Source of the DNA: GCA-002728855 sp036340635
Lineage (GTDB): Bacteria > Bacteroidota > Bacteroidia > Flavobacteriales > Flavobacteriaceae
Assembly (NCBI GenBank): GCA_036340635.1
Contig: JAYYYF010000022.1
Span: 1 to 64,000 of the forward strand
Direction: 5' to 3'
DNA length: 64,000 nt
The translations under genes were made by a program, and so were the position numbers. Positions 1 to 7,693 of this stretch are shown piece by piece (position 1 is the stretch's first letter; every line of letters starts with the position of its first letter). The notes below the pieces were generated by a model. That model saw nothing but the letters and a program-made list of their open reading frames with translations, made no database searches and had not been told where the DNA came from.

Positions 1-131
1 TAAACCAGCTAGAGGAAAAAATAGAAAATCTTATAAAAAGGAAAGTTAGTTTTTACTTGGCAAGTAAGTTTTTAAGTGATCAGCCAAATATTGTTTTATT
101 TAAAAAAGATAAAGACGAGATAAAGAACTAG
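1..131 (+). CDS. C-terminal end of an unidentified protein (5' end outside window)
   Basis: An open frame enters from the left edge (complete codons from base 3) and ends at TAG 129-131, giving the last 42 residues of a protein. The tail is rich in Lys, Glu and Asp. It is too short for a family call. It lies 25 bases upstream of the next gene on the same strand, so it is probably the preceding gene of the glycan operon. Confidence 0.5.
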   Translation, partial: NQLEEKIENLIKRKVSFYLASKFLSDQPNIVLFKKDKDEIKN

Positions 132-156
132 ATTTTTAAAATAATTAAAGGTTTCA

Positions 157-576
157 ATGAAAAAAGCAATTATAGTTTCTGGATACTTTAATCCATTACA
201 CAAAGGTCATATAGATTATTTCAAGTCGGCAAAAGAAAAAGCGGATTTTCTTATTGTTATTCTAAATAATGATCGCCAAAGAGCTTTAAAAAGGTCAAAA
301 GAGTTTATGTTAGAAGATGAAAGAGCCATAATATTAAGAGAATTAAGAGTAATAGATGAAGTTTTTATATCTGTAGATATTGATAAGACTGTTTGTAAAA
401 GCATTGAAAAAGTTCATTCAATATTTTCAAAAAAATTTAAATTGTTTTTTGGAAATGGAGGAGATCAAAATAATAAGACCTCTCCTGAGGTTCCTGTTTG
501 TAATAGATTAGGAATTGAATTAATTGATGGCTTGGGAAGTAAAATTCAATCTTCATCATGGCTCTTAAAAAATTAA
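157..576 (+). CDS. Cytidylyltransferase-like nucleotidyltransferase
   Basis: This 139-residue protein belongs to the HxGH nucleotidyltransferase superfamily, which includes glycerol-3-phosphate cytidylyltransferase and the RfaE C-terminal domain. The signature HKGH is at residues 15-18 after a GYFNPLH lead-in. A Ser-rich motif (IQSSSWLL) near the C-terminus matches the ISSTxI position that contacts the nucleotide in this family. The length fits a single-domain enzyme. It ends one base before ugd, so the two are co-transcribed. The likely role is activating a small phosphorylated sugar or alcohol with CTP or ATP for a surface glycan. The substrate cannot be read from the sequence. Confidence 0.8.
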   Translation: MKKAIIVSGYFNPLHKGHIDYFKSAKEKADFLIVILNNDRQRALKRSKEFMLEDERAIILRELRVIDEVFISVDIDKTVCKSIEKVHSIFSKKFKLFFGNGGDQNNKTSPEVPVCNRLGIELIDGLGSKIQSSSWLLKN

Positions 577-577
577 A

Positions 578-1972
578 ATGAAAAATATTTGTTGTATTGG
601 AGCTGGTTATGTTGGAGGTCCAACGATGGCAGTTATTGCACTAAAATGTCCTAACATAAATGTTAAAGTTGTAGATGTTGATATTAAAAAAATTAATGCA
701 TGGAACGGACCATTAAATGAGCTTCCTGTTTTTGAGCCCGGTTTAAAATCTGTAATTGATAAAACAAGGAATAAGAATTTATTTTTCTCCGAAAAAATTG
801 ATGAGGCAATTGAAGAAGCTGAGATGATTTTTATGGCAGTTAATACTCCGACAAAAAATGAAGGTCCTGGGGCTGGCATGGCAGCTGACTTAAAGTATAT
901 TGATTCGTGCACAAAAAGAATTGCTAAAACAGCTTTAAAAGATAAGATAATAATTGAGAAGTCAACCTTGCCAGTTAGAACAGCTGAAAGAATTAAAGAA
1001 ATCTTAAAAAAAGAAGGCAGGAAAGGAGTAAAATTTGAAGTGATTTCTAACCCAGAGTTTTTAGCTGAAGGAACGGCCATTCAAGATCTGTTCAAATCAG
1101 ACAGAGTTCTTATAGGGGGGGATTCAACGAAGTCAGGACAAGAAGCAGTTAATAAGTTAATGCAGATTTATTTAAATTGGATTCCAAAAGAAAAGATTTT
1201 AACTACAAATGTTTGGTCTTCTGAATTAACAAAATTAGCTTCAAATGCAATGCTCGCTCAAAGAATTTCATCTATTAATAGTCTTTCAGCTTTATGTGAA
1301 AAAACAGGAGCTGATATAGATGAAGTTTCTATGGGGATAGGAATGGATCATCGTATTGGATCAAAATTTTTGAAAGCTTCAGTTGGTTTTGGAGGTAGTT
1401 GTTTCCAAAAAGATATCTTAAATCTCGTTTATTTATGTCGTCATTATGGCCTCGAGGAAACAGCTGAATATTGGCATCAAGTAGTTAAAATTAATGATTA
1501 TCAAAAAAAACGTTTTGCAAAAAAGATAGTTTCTTCCTTAGACGGATCATTAAAAGACAAGAAGATTTCTATTTTGGGATGGGCGTTTAAAAAGGGAACA
1601 AATGATTCTAGAGAGTCTCCTGCGATTTATATTTCAAGTTTTTTATTAGAGAAAGGTGCAACAATATGTGTTTATGACCCTATGATTGGACAAGCTAAAA
1701 TAAAAAGGGATTTAGAAGAATATTATAATAAAAATGATGATTTAAAAGACGATTTTTTGTCATTATTAAATAAAAATCTATTTGCTTTTGACAATGTTAA
1801 AAAGGCACTTTTAAAAGCAGATGCTATTGCCATAATTACTGAGTGGGATGAATTTAAAAATTATGATTGGGGAGATATAAAAGAGAATATATCTAATAAT
1901 GCAATAGTTTTTGATGGGAGAAATATATTAAGTAAGAAGAATGGAATTAATTTTTTCGCGACTGGAAAATGA
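578..1972 (+). CDS. ugd: UDP-glucose 6-dehydrogenase
   Basis: This enzyme oxidises UDP-glucose to UDP-glucuronate with two NAD+. The N-terminal Rossmann motif GAGYVGGP starts at residue 8. The catalytic Cys lies in GFGGSCFQKD near residue 275. A C-terminal UDP-binding Rossmann half contains ILGWAFKKGTNDSRESPA. At 464 residues, and with its starting pattern, it resembles the longer animal-type UGDH class more than the shorter E. coli Ugd. It starts one base after the cytidylyltransferase stop. It should supply UDP-GlcA, or a sugar derived from it, to the glycan built by this locus. Confidence 0.95.
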   Translation: MKNICCIGAGYVGGPTMAVIALKCPNINVKVVDVDIKKINAWNGPLNELPVFEPGLKSVIDKTRNKNLFFSEKIDEAIEEAEMIFMAVNTPTKNEGPGAGMAADLKYIDSCTKRIAKTALKDKIIIEKSTLPVRTAERIKEILKKEGRKGVKFEVISNPEFLAEGTAIQDLFKSDRVLIGGDSTKSGQEAVNKLMQIYLNWIPKEKILTTNVWSSELTKLASNAMLAQRISSINSLSALCEKTGADIDEVSMGIGMDHRIGSKFLKASVGFGGSCFQKDILNLVYLCRHYGLEETAEYWHQVVKINDYQKKRFAKKIVSSLDGSLKDKKISILGWAFKKGTNDSRESPAIYISSFLLEKGATICVYDPMIGQAKIKRDLEEYYNKNDDLKDDFLSLLNKNLFAFDNVKKALLKADAIAIITEWDEFKNYDWGDIKENISNNAIVFDGRNILSKKNGINFFATGK

Positions 1973-2005
1973 ATTATATAACACAAAATAACAAAACTTT
2001 TAACC

Positions 2006-2086
2006 ATGAGTTCTAAGTGTATTGTTTTTGACAGAGATGACTCATTGATTAAATTACTTTTAAATAAAATCATAAATTATGTTTAA
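2006..2086 (+). pseudogene. N-terminal remnant of a HAD-type phosphatase gene
   Basis: The 107-base gap after ugd contains a 26-codon frame beginning MSSKCIVFDRDDSLIK. This has the hydrophobic strand and DxDxS/T nucleophile motif (FDRDDSL) that open HAD phosphatases of the GmhB type (usual form LDRDGTL). The frame then becomes low-complexity Leu, Lys, Asn and Ile and stops, with its end overlapping the start of the NeuB-like gene by 8 bases. A real HAD phosphatase needs at least 100 further residues. I infer that the rest of the gene was lost when the downstream genes were brought in. A short functional peptide cannot be excluded. Confidence 0.45.
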
Positions 2087-2942
2087 AAATTTAAATGACC
2101 CATATCTTATTGCAGAGATAGGAATTAATCACAATGGTGATATTGATATTGCAAAAAAATTAATTTCCGCAACTCACGCATCTAATTGGAATTGTGCAAA
2201 ATTTCAGAAGAGAAACCCTGATGTTTGTGTTCCCGAAGAGCAAAAATCTGTTATGAGAGATACTCCTTGGGGTAGAATGAAGTATATAGATTATAAGTAT
2301 AAAGTTGAATTTGAAAAAAAAGAATATGATATTATTGATAAACAATGTTCTGAAAATTCAATTGACTGGACAGCTAGTGTATGGGATTATGATTCTTTAG
2401 ATTTTATTGTAAACAATTATAATGTAAAATTTCTTAAAATTCCTAGTGCAATAAATGAATCATATGATTTTTTAATAGATGCATGTAAAACTAATTTACC
2501 TATAGTAGTAAGTTTAGGAATGGCTGATTTGAAGCAATCTGACAAAGTTGTAAATATCTTAAATAAACATTCAAATGATTTTTGTATTATGCATACAAAT
2601 AGTGCTTATCCAGCACCGCATGAGGATTTAAATTTATCTTTAATACCTTTTTTTATAGAAAGATATAATTGTACTGTTGGATATAGTGGTCATGAACACG
2701 ATTTAGACCCATCAATTGTTGCAATATCTTTAGGCGCAAAAGTTTTGGAAAGACATGTTACTATGGATCATAATATGTGGGGTTCTGATCATAAATCTAG
2801 TTTAGAAGTTCATGCAATGGTAATGCTTAATAAAAGAATTAATGGTATTAATAAAATGATTGGAAAGCCAGAAAAAAAAGTTTTTAATTCTGAATTACCT
2901 TTTATTAAAAAGCTAAAAAATGATAATATACGTAGATCTTGA
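2079..2942 (+). CDS. Short NeuB-family (N-acetylneuraminate synthase-like) condensing enzyme
   Basis: This 287-residue TIM-barrel enzyme of the NeuB family would condense phosphoenolpyruvate with a sugar to give a 3-deoxy-ulosonate. The opening LIAEIGINHNGD and the motifs GYSGHEHD and ERHVTMDHNMWGSDHKSSLE-type segment near residues 228-247 are the family's metal and PEP/sugar-binding signatures. It lacks the C-terminal SAF (antifreeze-like) domain that most NeuB, PseI and LegI enzymes carry, which explains its shorter length. It overlaps the next gene (HAD phosphatase) by 23 bases. The next genes encode a CMP-sugar synthetase and a KdnB-like oxidase, which fits a Kdo or sialic acid-like product. 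Confidence 0.85.
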   Translation: MFKNLNDPYLIAEIGINHNGDIDIAKKLISATHASNWNCAKFQKRNPDVCVPEEQKSVMRDTPWGRMKYIDYKYKVEFEKKEYDIIDKQCSENSIDWTASVWDYDSLDFIVNNYNVKFLKIPSAINESYDFLIDACKTNLPIVVSLGMADLKQSDKVVNILNKHSNDFCIMHTNSAYPAPHEDLNLSLIPFFIERYNCTVGYSGHEHDLDPSIVAISLGAKVLERHVTMDHNMWGSDHKSSLEVHAMVMLNKRINGINKMIGKPEKKVFNSELPFIKKLKNDNIRRS

Positions 2943-3216
2943 TAATACTTTATGTAAAACAGATGGTCTTAAATATGAGAAATCAGTTCCGATAATGGAT
3001 AGAATACATAAAATTAATAAGTTATATGAAACAAATAAAATTGTTATATATACCGCAAGAGGATCTAAAACTGGTATTAATCATAGGGATTTAACAGAAA
3101 AACAACTTAATAAATGGGGTGTTAAATATCATGAATTAGATATTGGCAACAAACCAGTTTTTGATCTACTTATTGATGATAGAGCAGAATCAGATAAAAC
3201 TTTTTTTCAATCATAA
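2920..3216 (+). CDS. Small HAD-superfamily phosphatase
   Basis: This 98-residue capless HAD protein starts MIIYVDLDNTL, giving the nucleophile and acid pair DxDxT at about residues 6-10. A second Thr motif lies in IYTARG, and the acidic motif is near the end in LLIDDRAES. It resembles the small HAD proteins found in capsule loci. It overlaps the NeuB-like gene by 23 bases, so translation is probably coupled. The likely role is removing a phosphate from the product or precursor of that synthase, as KdsC does in the Kdo pathway. It is much shorter than KdsC, so that role is inferred from context. Confidence 0.75.
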   Translation: MIIYVDLDNTLCKTDGLKYEKSVPIMDRIHKINKLYETNKIVIYTARGSKTGINHRDLTEKQLNKWGVKYHELDIGNKPVFDLLIDDRAESDKTFFQS

Positions 3217-3225
3217 CATATTTTT

Positions 3226-3324
3226 ATGAAATTTAAAATCAATTGGCCATTTTCTTCTACCAAAACTCATGATGAGGCGAATTATATGATTGATTCACTA
3301 AAAAAGATTTTGAAATATGTCTAA
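3226..3324 (+). CDS. Short orphan reading frame, possible gene remnant
   Basis: A 32-codon frame starting ATG at 3226 fills the 100-base gap between the HAD gene and the CMP-sugar synthetase. It overlaps the start of the latter by 8 bases. The beginning (MKFKINWPFSSTKTHDEANY) is not repetitive and looks like the start of a real protein, but I do not recognise the family. Its layout, a short N-terminal piece ending just inside the next gene, is the same as the HAD remnant at 2006-2086. It may therefore be another truncated gene. Confidence 0.3.
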   Translation: MKFKINWPFSSTKTHDEANYMIDSLKKILKYV

Positions 3325-3958
3325 AATACTTTGTGTTATTCCAGCTAGAGGAGATTCAAAGGGCCTTAAAAATAAAAATATTTTAAAATTTAATAATATG
3401 CCTTTGATTTTTTGGTCGATTGAAGATGCATTAAGTAATAATTTGATTAATAAAGTAGTCGTTTCATCAGATAGTGATGAGATTTTAAATCTATGTAAAA
3501 ATAAATTTAGTAATATAATTTGTGATAAAAGACCCGATCATTTAGCATTAGATACTTCTAAAACTATTGATGTGTTAAATTATTTGATAAAAAAATATTC
3601 TTCTTTTGATTATGTTTGTCTTCTTCAACCAACATCACCATTAAGAGAAAAAAAGTTTATTCAAAATTGTTGTGAACAAATTCTAGAAAATACAGAAAAA
3701 GATGTTTTAGTAAGTGGATATATTTCTCATGCATATGAATATGGTACCCATCAAAATAAATCAAGACAAGAATTAGGGGGTTTTTTTTATGACGATGGAA
3801 ATGTATACATATTTAAAAAAAGAATTATTCTAGAAAACAAATGGTCATCTAAAAATAGGATAGAAGTAATAAATAATTTCCCATATACTATTGAAATTGA
3901 TTCTTACGAAGAATTTAAAGCTTTAGAAATTTTACATAAAAATTATCATGAATTATAA
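3317..3958 (+). CDS. NeuA-like CMP-nonulosonate cytidylyltransferase
   Basis: This 213-residue enzyme would activate a nonulosonate or Kdo-like acid with CTP. The N-terminal nucleotide loop IPARGDSKGLKNKN (residues 7-20) and the later LLQPTSPLR segment are characteristic of the CMP-NeuAc synthetase (NeuA/PseF/LegF) family. It is close to the catalytic-domain-only length of the family. It overlaps the KdnB-like gene by 11 bases. Which sugar acid it activates is not visible from sequence. The neighbouring short NeuB and KdnB-like genes suggest their product. Confidence 0.85.
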   Translation: MSKILCVIPARGDSKGLKNKNILKFNNMPLIFWSIEDALSNNLINKVVVSSDSDEILNLCKNKFSNIICDKRPDHLALDTSKTIDVLNYLIKKYSSFDYVCLLQPTSPLREKKFIQNCCEQILENTEKDVLVSGYISHAYEYGTHQNKSRQELGGFFYDDGNVYIFKKRIILENKWSSKNRIEVINNFPYTIEIDSYEEFKALEILHKNYHEL

Positions 3959-4997
3959 AAAACCATTTTATCAAGTCCCGAGTGTCATCTATGGTAATAA
4001 TATTGTTGAGAGATTAATTGAGTTATTACCTCAAAACACAAAATCTATTTTAATTATATACGATAATGTTCTAAATATAAACTTCGAATTTTTATTTAAA
4101 GATTATGAAGTAAATACTGAGAGCTTTGATGCAACTAAAAATGAACCTTACACAAAAGATGTTGATAAGTTAGCTTTAAAATATAAGAAATATAAAATTG
4201 ATGTTATAATTGGTGTTGGTGGAGGAAGTACTATGGATGTTGCTAAAGCAGTTTCAGTTTTGATACCAGTAATTGATAATTATTTATCCGAGGATTTTCA
4301 AGGCTGGGATCTAGTAAATCATGATCCAATTTATAAAATAGGCATACCTACAATTGCTGGGTCTGGTTCGGAAGCAAGTAGAACTGCGGTTTTAAATAAT
4401 GGAGAAAAAAAACAGGGAATTAATAGCTATGCTTCAATGTTTAATGGTATTATTTTAGATAATAGTTTAACAAAGACTGTTAATTCTGAAGTTGCATTTT
4501 ATTCCGCTATGGATTGTTACATTCATAGTGTTGAAAGTTTAGAAGGTAATTTTATTAATGCACTTTCTAAAGAATATGCTTTACTAGGTCTAAAAATATC
4601 TGAATCTCGATATTATAAAATGGAAAAAGATGCAAACATGACTCTTGCTAGTTATTTTGGGGGAGTATCTATTGTGAATTCAGAAGTTGGAATTTGCCAT
4701 GCTTTATCTTATGGTTTGAGTATTGAGTATGGTATTAGACATGGGTTAGCTAATTGTTTAATTTTTAGTCATCTAGAAGAATTTTATGGGAAACATGTTG
4801 TTAGATTTAAAGAAATGTTAAAATTAAATAAGATAAGTCTACCACAAAATATTTGCTTTGATCTCAATAATGATAGAATAAAAAGATTAATTAAAACTAC
4901 TTATTTAATGATAAACCCCTTAATTAATGCACTGGGTGAAAACTATAAATCAATACTTACACCAGAAAAAATTGTTGACATTTATAAAAAAATATAA
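3948..4997 (+). CDS. KdnB-like iron-dependent alcohol dehydrogenase (3-deoxy-ulosonate 8-oxidase family)
   Basis: This 349-residue group III metal-dependent alcohol dehydrogenase has the NAD-binding GVGGGSTMDVAKA segment near residue 90. Metal ligands are visible as Asp and His in MDCYIHSVES (about 190 and 194), His in CHALSYG (about 251) and His in RHGLAN (about 265). QGWDLV, the MDCYIHSVESLEG block and GSGSEASRTAVL resemble what I recall of Shewanella KdnB, which oxidises C8 of Kdo before KdnA aminates it to 8-amino-Kdo. No KdnA-like aminotransferase directly adjoins it, but DegT-family enzymes occur downstream. The exact substrate is inferred. Confidence 0.75.
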   Translation: MNYKKPFYQVPSVIYGNNIVERLIELLPQNTKSILIIYDNVLNINFEFLFKDYEVNTESFDATKNEPYTKDVDKLALKYKKYKIDVIIGVGGGSTMDVAKAVSVLIPVIDNYLSEDFQGWDLVNHDPIYKIGIPTIAGSGSEASRTAVLNNGEKKQGINSYASMFNGIILDNSLTKTVNSEVAFYSAMDCYIHSVESLEGNFINALSKEYALLGLKISESRYYKMEKDANMTLASYFGGVSIVNSEVGICHALSYGLSIEYGIRHGLANCLIFSHLEEFYGKHVVRFKEMLKLNKISLPQNICFDLNNDRIKRLIKTTYLMINPLINALGENYKSILTPEKIVDIYKKI

Positions 4998-5017
4998 CCT
5001 TATAAAAATTAATTTCT

Positions 5018-5136
5018 ATGGGAAGAATAACTAAAAAAGATGAATATCAGGGGGTAATTATATATTTATTTAGTGACGCTTCAAGTTATATAAATGGTGC
5101 CATAATTTCTGCTGATGTGGTAGAACAGCATGGTAG
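5018..5136 (+). pseudogene. 3' remnant of a short-chain dehydrogenase/reductase gene, frameshifted
   Basis: The 192-base gap between the KdnB-like gene and pseB holds a frame reading MGRITKKDEYQGVIIYLF then SDASSYINGAIISAD. This is the classic C-terminal segment of SDR enzymes, which usually ends in a DGG motif. At 5117 one G appears to be missing. Restoring it yields ADGGRTAW followed by TAG at 5134-5136, an ordinary SDR ending. As it stands, the frame runs to TAG 5150-5152 with unrelated residues. The Rossmann half and catalytic Tyr-Lys are absent, so this is a dead fragment. It suggests that an SDR gene once followed the KdnB-like gene. Confidence 0.8.
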
Positions 5137-5189
5137 AATATTTGACATGTAGAATTAATTGAAAAACTAATTAATGAAAAATAAATAAA

Positions 5190-6185
5190 ATGGAATTAAA
5201 TAATAAATCAATTTTAATTACAGGAGGGACAGGTTCATTGGGACATGCCATAACAGATCATTTAATTAGAACTAAGAAAAAGTTAAAAAGACTGATAATC
5301 TTATCTAGGGATGAGCAGAAACAATTTTTGATGTCTAAAATATATTCGGAGGAAAAATATCCTTTTATACGTTATTTTATAGGAGATGTAAGAGATAAAG
5401 ACAGATTAAAAAGAGCTTTTAAAAATGTTGATTATGTTATACATGCTGCAGCGATGAAACATGTTCCTATAGCAGAATACAATCCTGATGAGTGCATAAA
5501 AACTAATATTAATGGAGCTCAAAATGTAATAAGCGCTTCATTAGATTCTGAGGTAAAAAAAGTTGTGGCAATTTCTACTGATAAAGCATGTTCACCAGTC
5601 AATCTATATGGAGCAACAAAATTAACTTCTGACAAATTATTTATAGCAGCTAACAATTTTAAAGGGAGGTCTTCAATTTCATTTTCCGTAGTTCGATATG
5701 GAAATGTAATGGGATCAAAAGGCTCTGTTATTCCCTTTTTCATGAAGATGAAGCAAAATGGGCTAATACCTATTACTGATCCTAAGATGACTAGGTTTAA
5801 TATCACCCTTAAAGAAAGTATAAAAATTATTTTTTATGCAATTAAAAATTCTTTGGGAGGGGAATTATTTGTTCCTAAGATTCCATCTTATAACATAATG
5901 GAGTTAGCTGAAGCCATAGCCCCTAATATAAAAAAAGAAATTATTGGGGTTAGGCCAGGAGAAAAAATCCACGAAGAAATGATAAGTAGATCTGATTCAG
6001 ATTTCACTTATGATATTGGAAAATACTATGTAACATTACCTAATTCAAAATACATCAAACCGGAAATTTATTCTGAGAAATATAATTTGAAAAAGGTAAG
6101 AAAAGGATTCTCATATAATTCAGGAGAAAACAAAGACTTTTTATCAGTTGAAGATTTGAGAGATTTAATTAAATCTCATGTTTAA
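5190..6185 (+). CDS. pseB: UDP-N-acetylglucosamine 4,6-dehydratase (PseB-like)
   Basis: This 331-residue extended SDR has the NAD motif TGGTGSLG at residues 11-18, AISTDKA around residues 128-133 and YGATK around 141-145. These match the Asp, Lys and Tyr-Lys catalytic set of the inverting 4,6-dehydratases PseB/FlaA1. The product would be a UDP-2-acetamido-2,6-dideoxy-4-keto-hexose, the first intermediate of pseudaminic acid and of several bacterial amino sugars. No classical PseC or PseG is adjacent, so whether it leads to pseudaminic acid or another sugar is open. Gene remnants lie on both sides. Confidence 0.85.
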   Translation: MELNNKSILITGGTGSLGHAITDHLIRTKKKLKRLIILSRDEQKQFLMSKIYSEEKYPFIRYFIGDVRDKDRLKRAFKNVDYVIHAAAMKHVPIAEYNPDECIKTNINGAQNVISASLDSEVKKVVAISTDKACSPVNLYGATKLTSDKLFIAANNFKGRSSISFSVVRYGNVMGSKGSVIPFFMKMKQNGLIPITDPKMTRFNITLKESIKIIFYAIKNSLGGELFVPKIPSYNIMELAEAIAPNIKKEIIGVRPGEKIHEEMISRSDSDFTYDIGKYYVTLPNSKYIKPEIYSEKYNLKKVRKGFSYNSGENKDFLSVEDLRDLIKSHV

Positions 6186-6195
6186 GTAATTCAAT

Positions 6196-6246
6196 ATGAA
6201 CAAAATGATAAATGTTTTATTTCTGATTTACAAAAAACCCGTTTGA
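6196..6246 (+). pseudogene. N-terminal scrap of a glycosyltransferase-like gene
   Basis: Between pseB and the next gene is a 16-codon frame, MNKMINVLFLIYKKPV, that stops at TGA 6244-6246. The VLFLIYKKP pattern resembles the first strand of GT2-like glycosyltransferases that begin VLFLIFxRP. Only this start is present, and the next real gene begins 9 bases later. I read it as another truncated gene start, like those at 2006 and 3226. With so few residues, the family call is weak. Confidence 0.3.
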
Positions 6247-6255
6247 TTATAGATA

Positions 6256-7668
6256 ATGAAAAATAATGTGCTCATTACGTTTCCCAATGAAGTTGTAAAA
6301 AAAGGCCTTTGGAATAATAAAGATTTAATTATTCTTGATGATTATGGATTTTGGGTTTATGATGGGAGCTCGGGGAAAAGAAAATTAAAAAAGCATCCCA
6401 TAGAGTATGAGGATCTTTCAAAAGTAAGGGATGAATTAAATTGGTGGTCTCCAATATTTGACAGATGGATTTCTGAAAGTTTTATGAATGAATATAATAG
6501 GATTAAATCATTAATCTTAATTAATCAAATTATATTTTATCTAAAAAAATATGAAATTAAACATGTAATTCTGATGACAGGCGTAGTTCATCATCTTCAA
6601 GATATTTTAATTTCAATTTCTTGTCAAAAACTAAATGTAATTCAACTTTATTTATATTCTAATGTTATCGATGGGAGATTATTAGTCTTAAAACAAAAAG
6701 GCAATATATTCGAAAGAGAAATATTTATGTATAAAAAAAATGAACATAAATATGAAAAAAAAATAGAGTCTTTTTTAGAAAATTTGAACAAGGGATATTA
6801 TCCAAAATCAAATACTAAAATTTCAGGCTACAAAACATCTTATATTATTGCTCTTTTGATATTAAATTTGAGAGGACTAAAGAAAATATTTTCTTTTAAA
6901 AAAAAGAAGAATAATGCTAAAATATTTCAGTTTGAAGAAAATATTTTAGGTTTTGCTAGTTCATTAAAAATAGTTAGACGGCAAAATCAATTTTTAAAAA
7001 AATATGTCAGAGAGGCACTAACGAATGAAGAATTTCATAACAAAACAAAAAACAAAAAAACTCTATTAATTGCTGCTCATTATCAGCCTGAGGCTACCTC
7101 TTTTCCTGAGGGGGGGAATTATTCAAACCACATAGAAATAATACATAAACTAAGGAGTATTGGTTATAAAGATGATTTATTTTATAAGGAGCACCCAGGC
7201 TCAAAAATGTACATTGATCCTCCATCAATTTTTCTGACGAAAGTCTCAATTTATAAAAATTTAGAATTTATAAAGCAAATTAAAGAATACAACTGCTTCT
7301 TTTTAAATTTTGATTTTAAAATAACAAAAAACACAAGCACTAATTACATTCCCATTACTATAGGAGGAACATTGGCTATAGAAAGAGCATTAAATGGTTA
7401 TAAAACTATTATATGCGGACTTCCTTGGTTTAAGGATATGCCTGGGTTAATTCATTTGGATTCTATTCAGGACAAAAAAGAAATAGATGAATTGACTTTG
7501 GAATATGACAAAAAAATAGAGATTTCAGCCAAAAAGTATTTGTTAAAGGTTTTTAATAAGAATACATTTTTAAATCCGTATTGTATAGGCACCTCAAAAA
7601 AAATTGATGATGATATTTCTCTTGGGTTAGAAGAATTTAATAAGCTAATTGAACACTTAAAAAAATAA
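6256..7668 (+). CDS. Unassigned capsule-type protein, possible GT-B glycosyltransferase
   Basis: This 470-residue protein is not confidently recognised. It has no signal peptide or clear membrane segment. The C-terminal half carries YKEHPGSK and later ITIGGTLAIERALNGYKTIICGLPWF-like sequence (around residues 372-395). That arrangement, an HP loop followed by a Gly-rich acceptor for a nucleotide sugar, is seen in GT-B-fold capsule polysaccharide transferases. The N-terminal third is rich in Trp and charged residues. It is followed after 25 bases by another protein with a similar KAHPE loop and then by an ABC exporter. Assembly or export of the glycan is the likely context. Confidence 0.5.
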   Translation: MKNNVLITFPNEVVKKGLWNNKDLIILDDYGFWVYDGSSGKRKLKKHPIEYEDLSKVRDELNWWSPIFDRWISESFMNEYNRIKSLILINQIIFYLKKYEIKHVILMTGVVHHLQDILISISCQKLNVIQLYLYSNVIDGRLLVLKQKGNIFEREIFMYKKNEHKYEKKIESFLENLNKGYYPKSNTKISGYKTSYIIALLILNLRGLKKIFSFKKKKNNAKIFQFEENILGFASSLKIVRRQNQFLKKYVREALTNEEFHNKTKNKKTLLIAAHYQPEATSFPEGGNYSNHIEIIHKLRSIGYKDDLFYKEHPGSKMYIDPPSIFLTKVSIYKNLEFIKQIKEYNCFFLNFDFKITKNTSTNYIPITIGGTLAIERALNGYKTIICGLPWFKDMPGLIHLDSIQDKKEIDELTLEYDKKIEISAKKYLLKVFNKNTFLNPYCIGTSKKIDDDISLGLEEFNKLIEHLKK

Positions 7669-7693
7669 AAATCGTATATAATTAATAGATAAA

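Noticed and set aside
607..1080. 157-codon minus-strand frame opposite ugd
   Set aside because: It lies entirely inside ugd, whose + strand motifs are certain. The protein has no recognisable fold and is a mirror frame.
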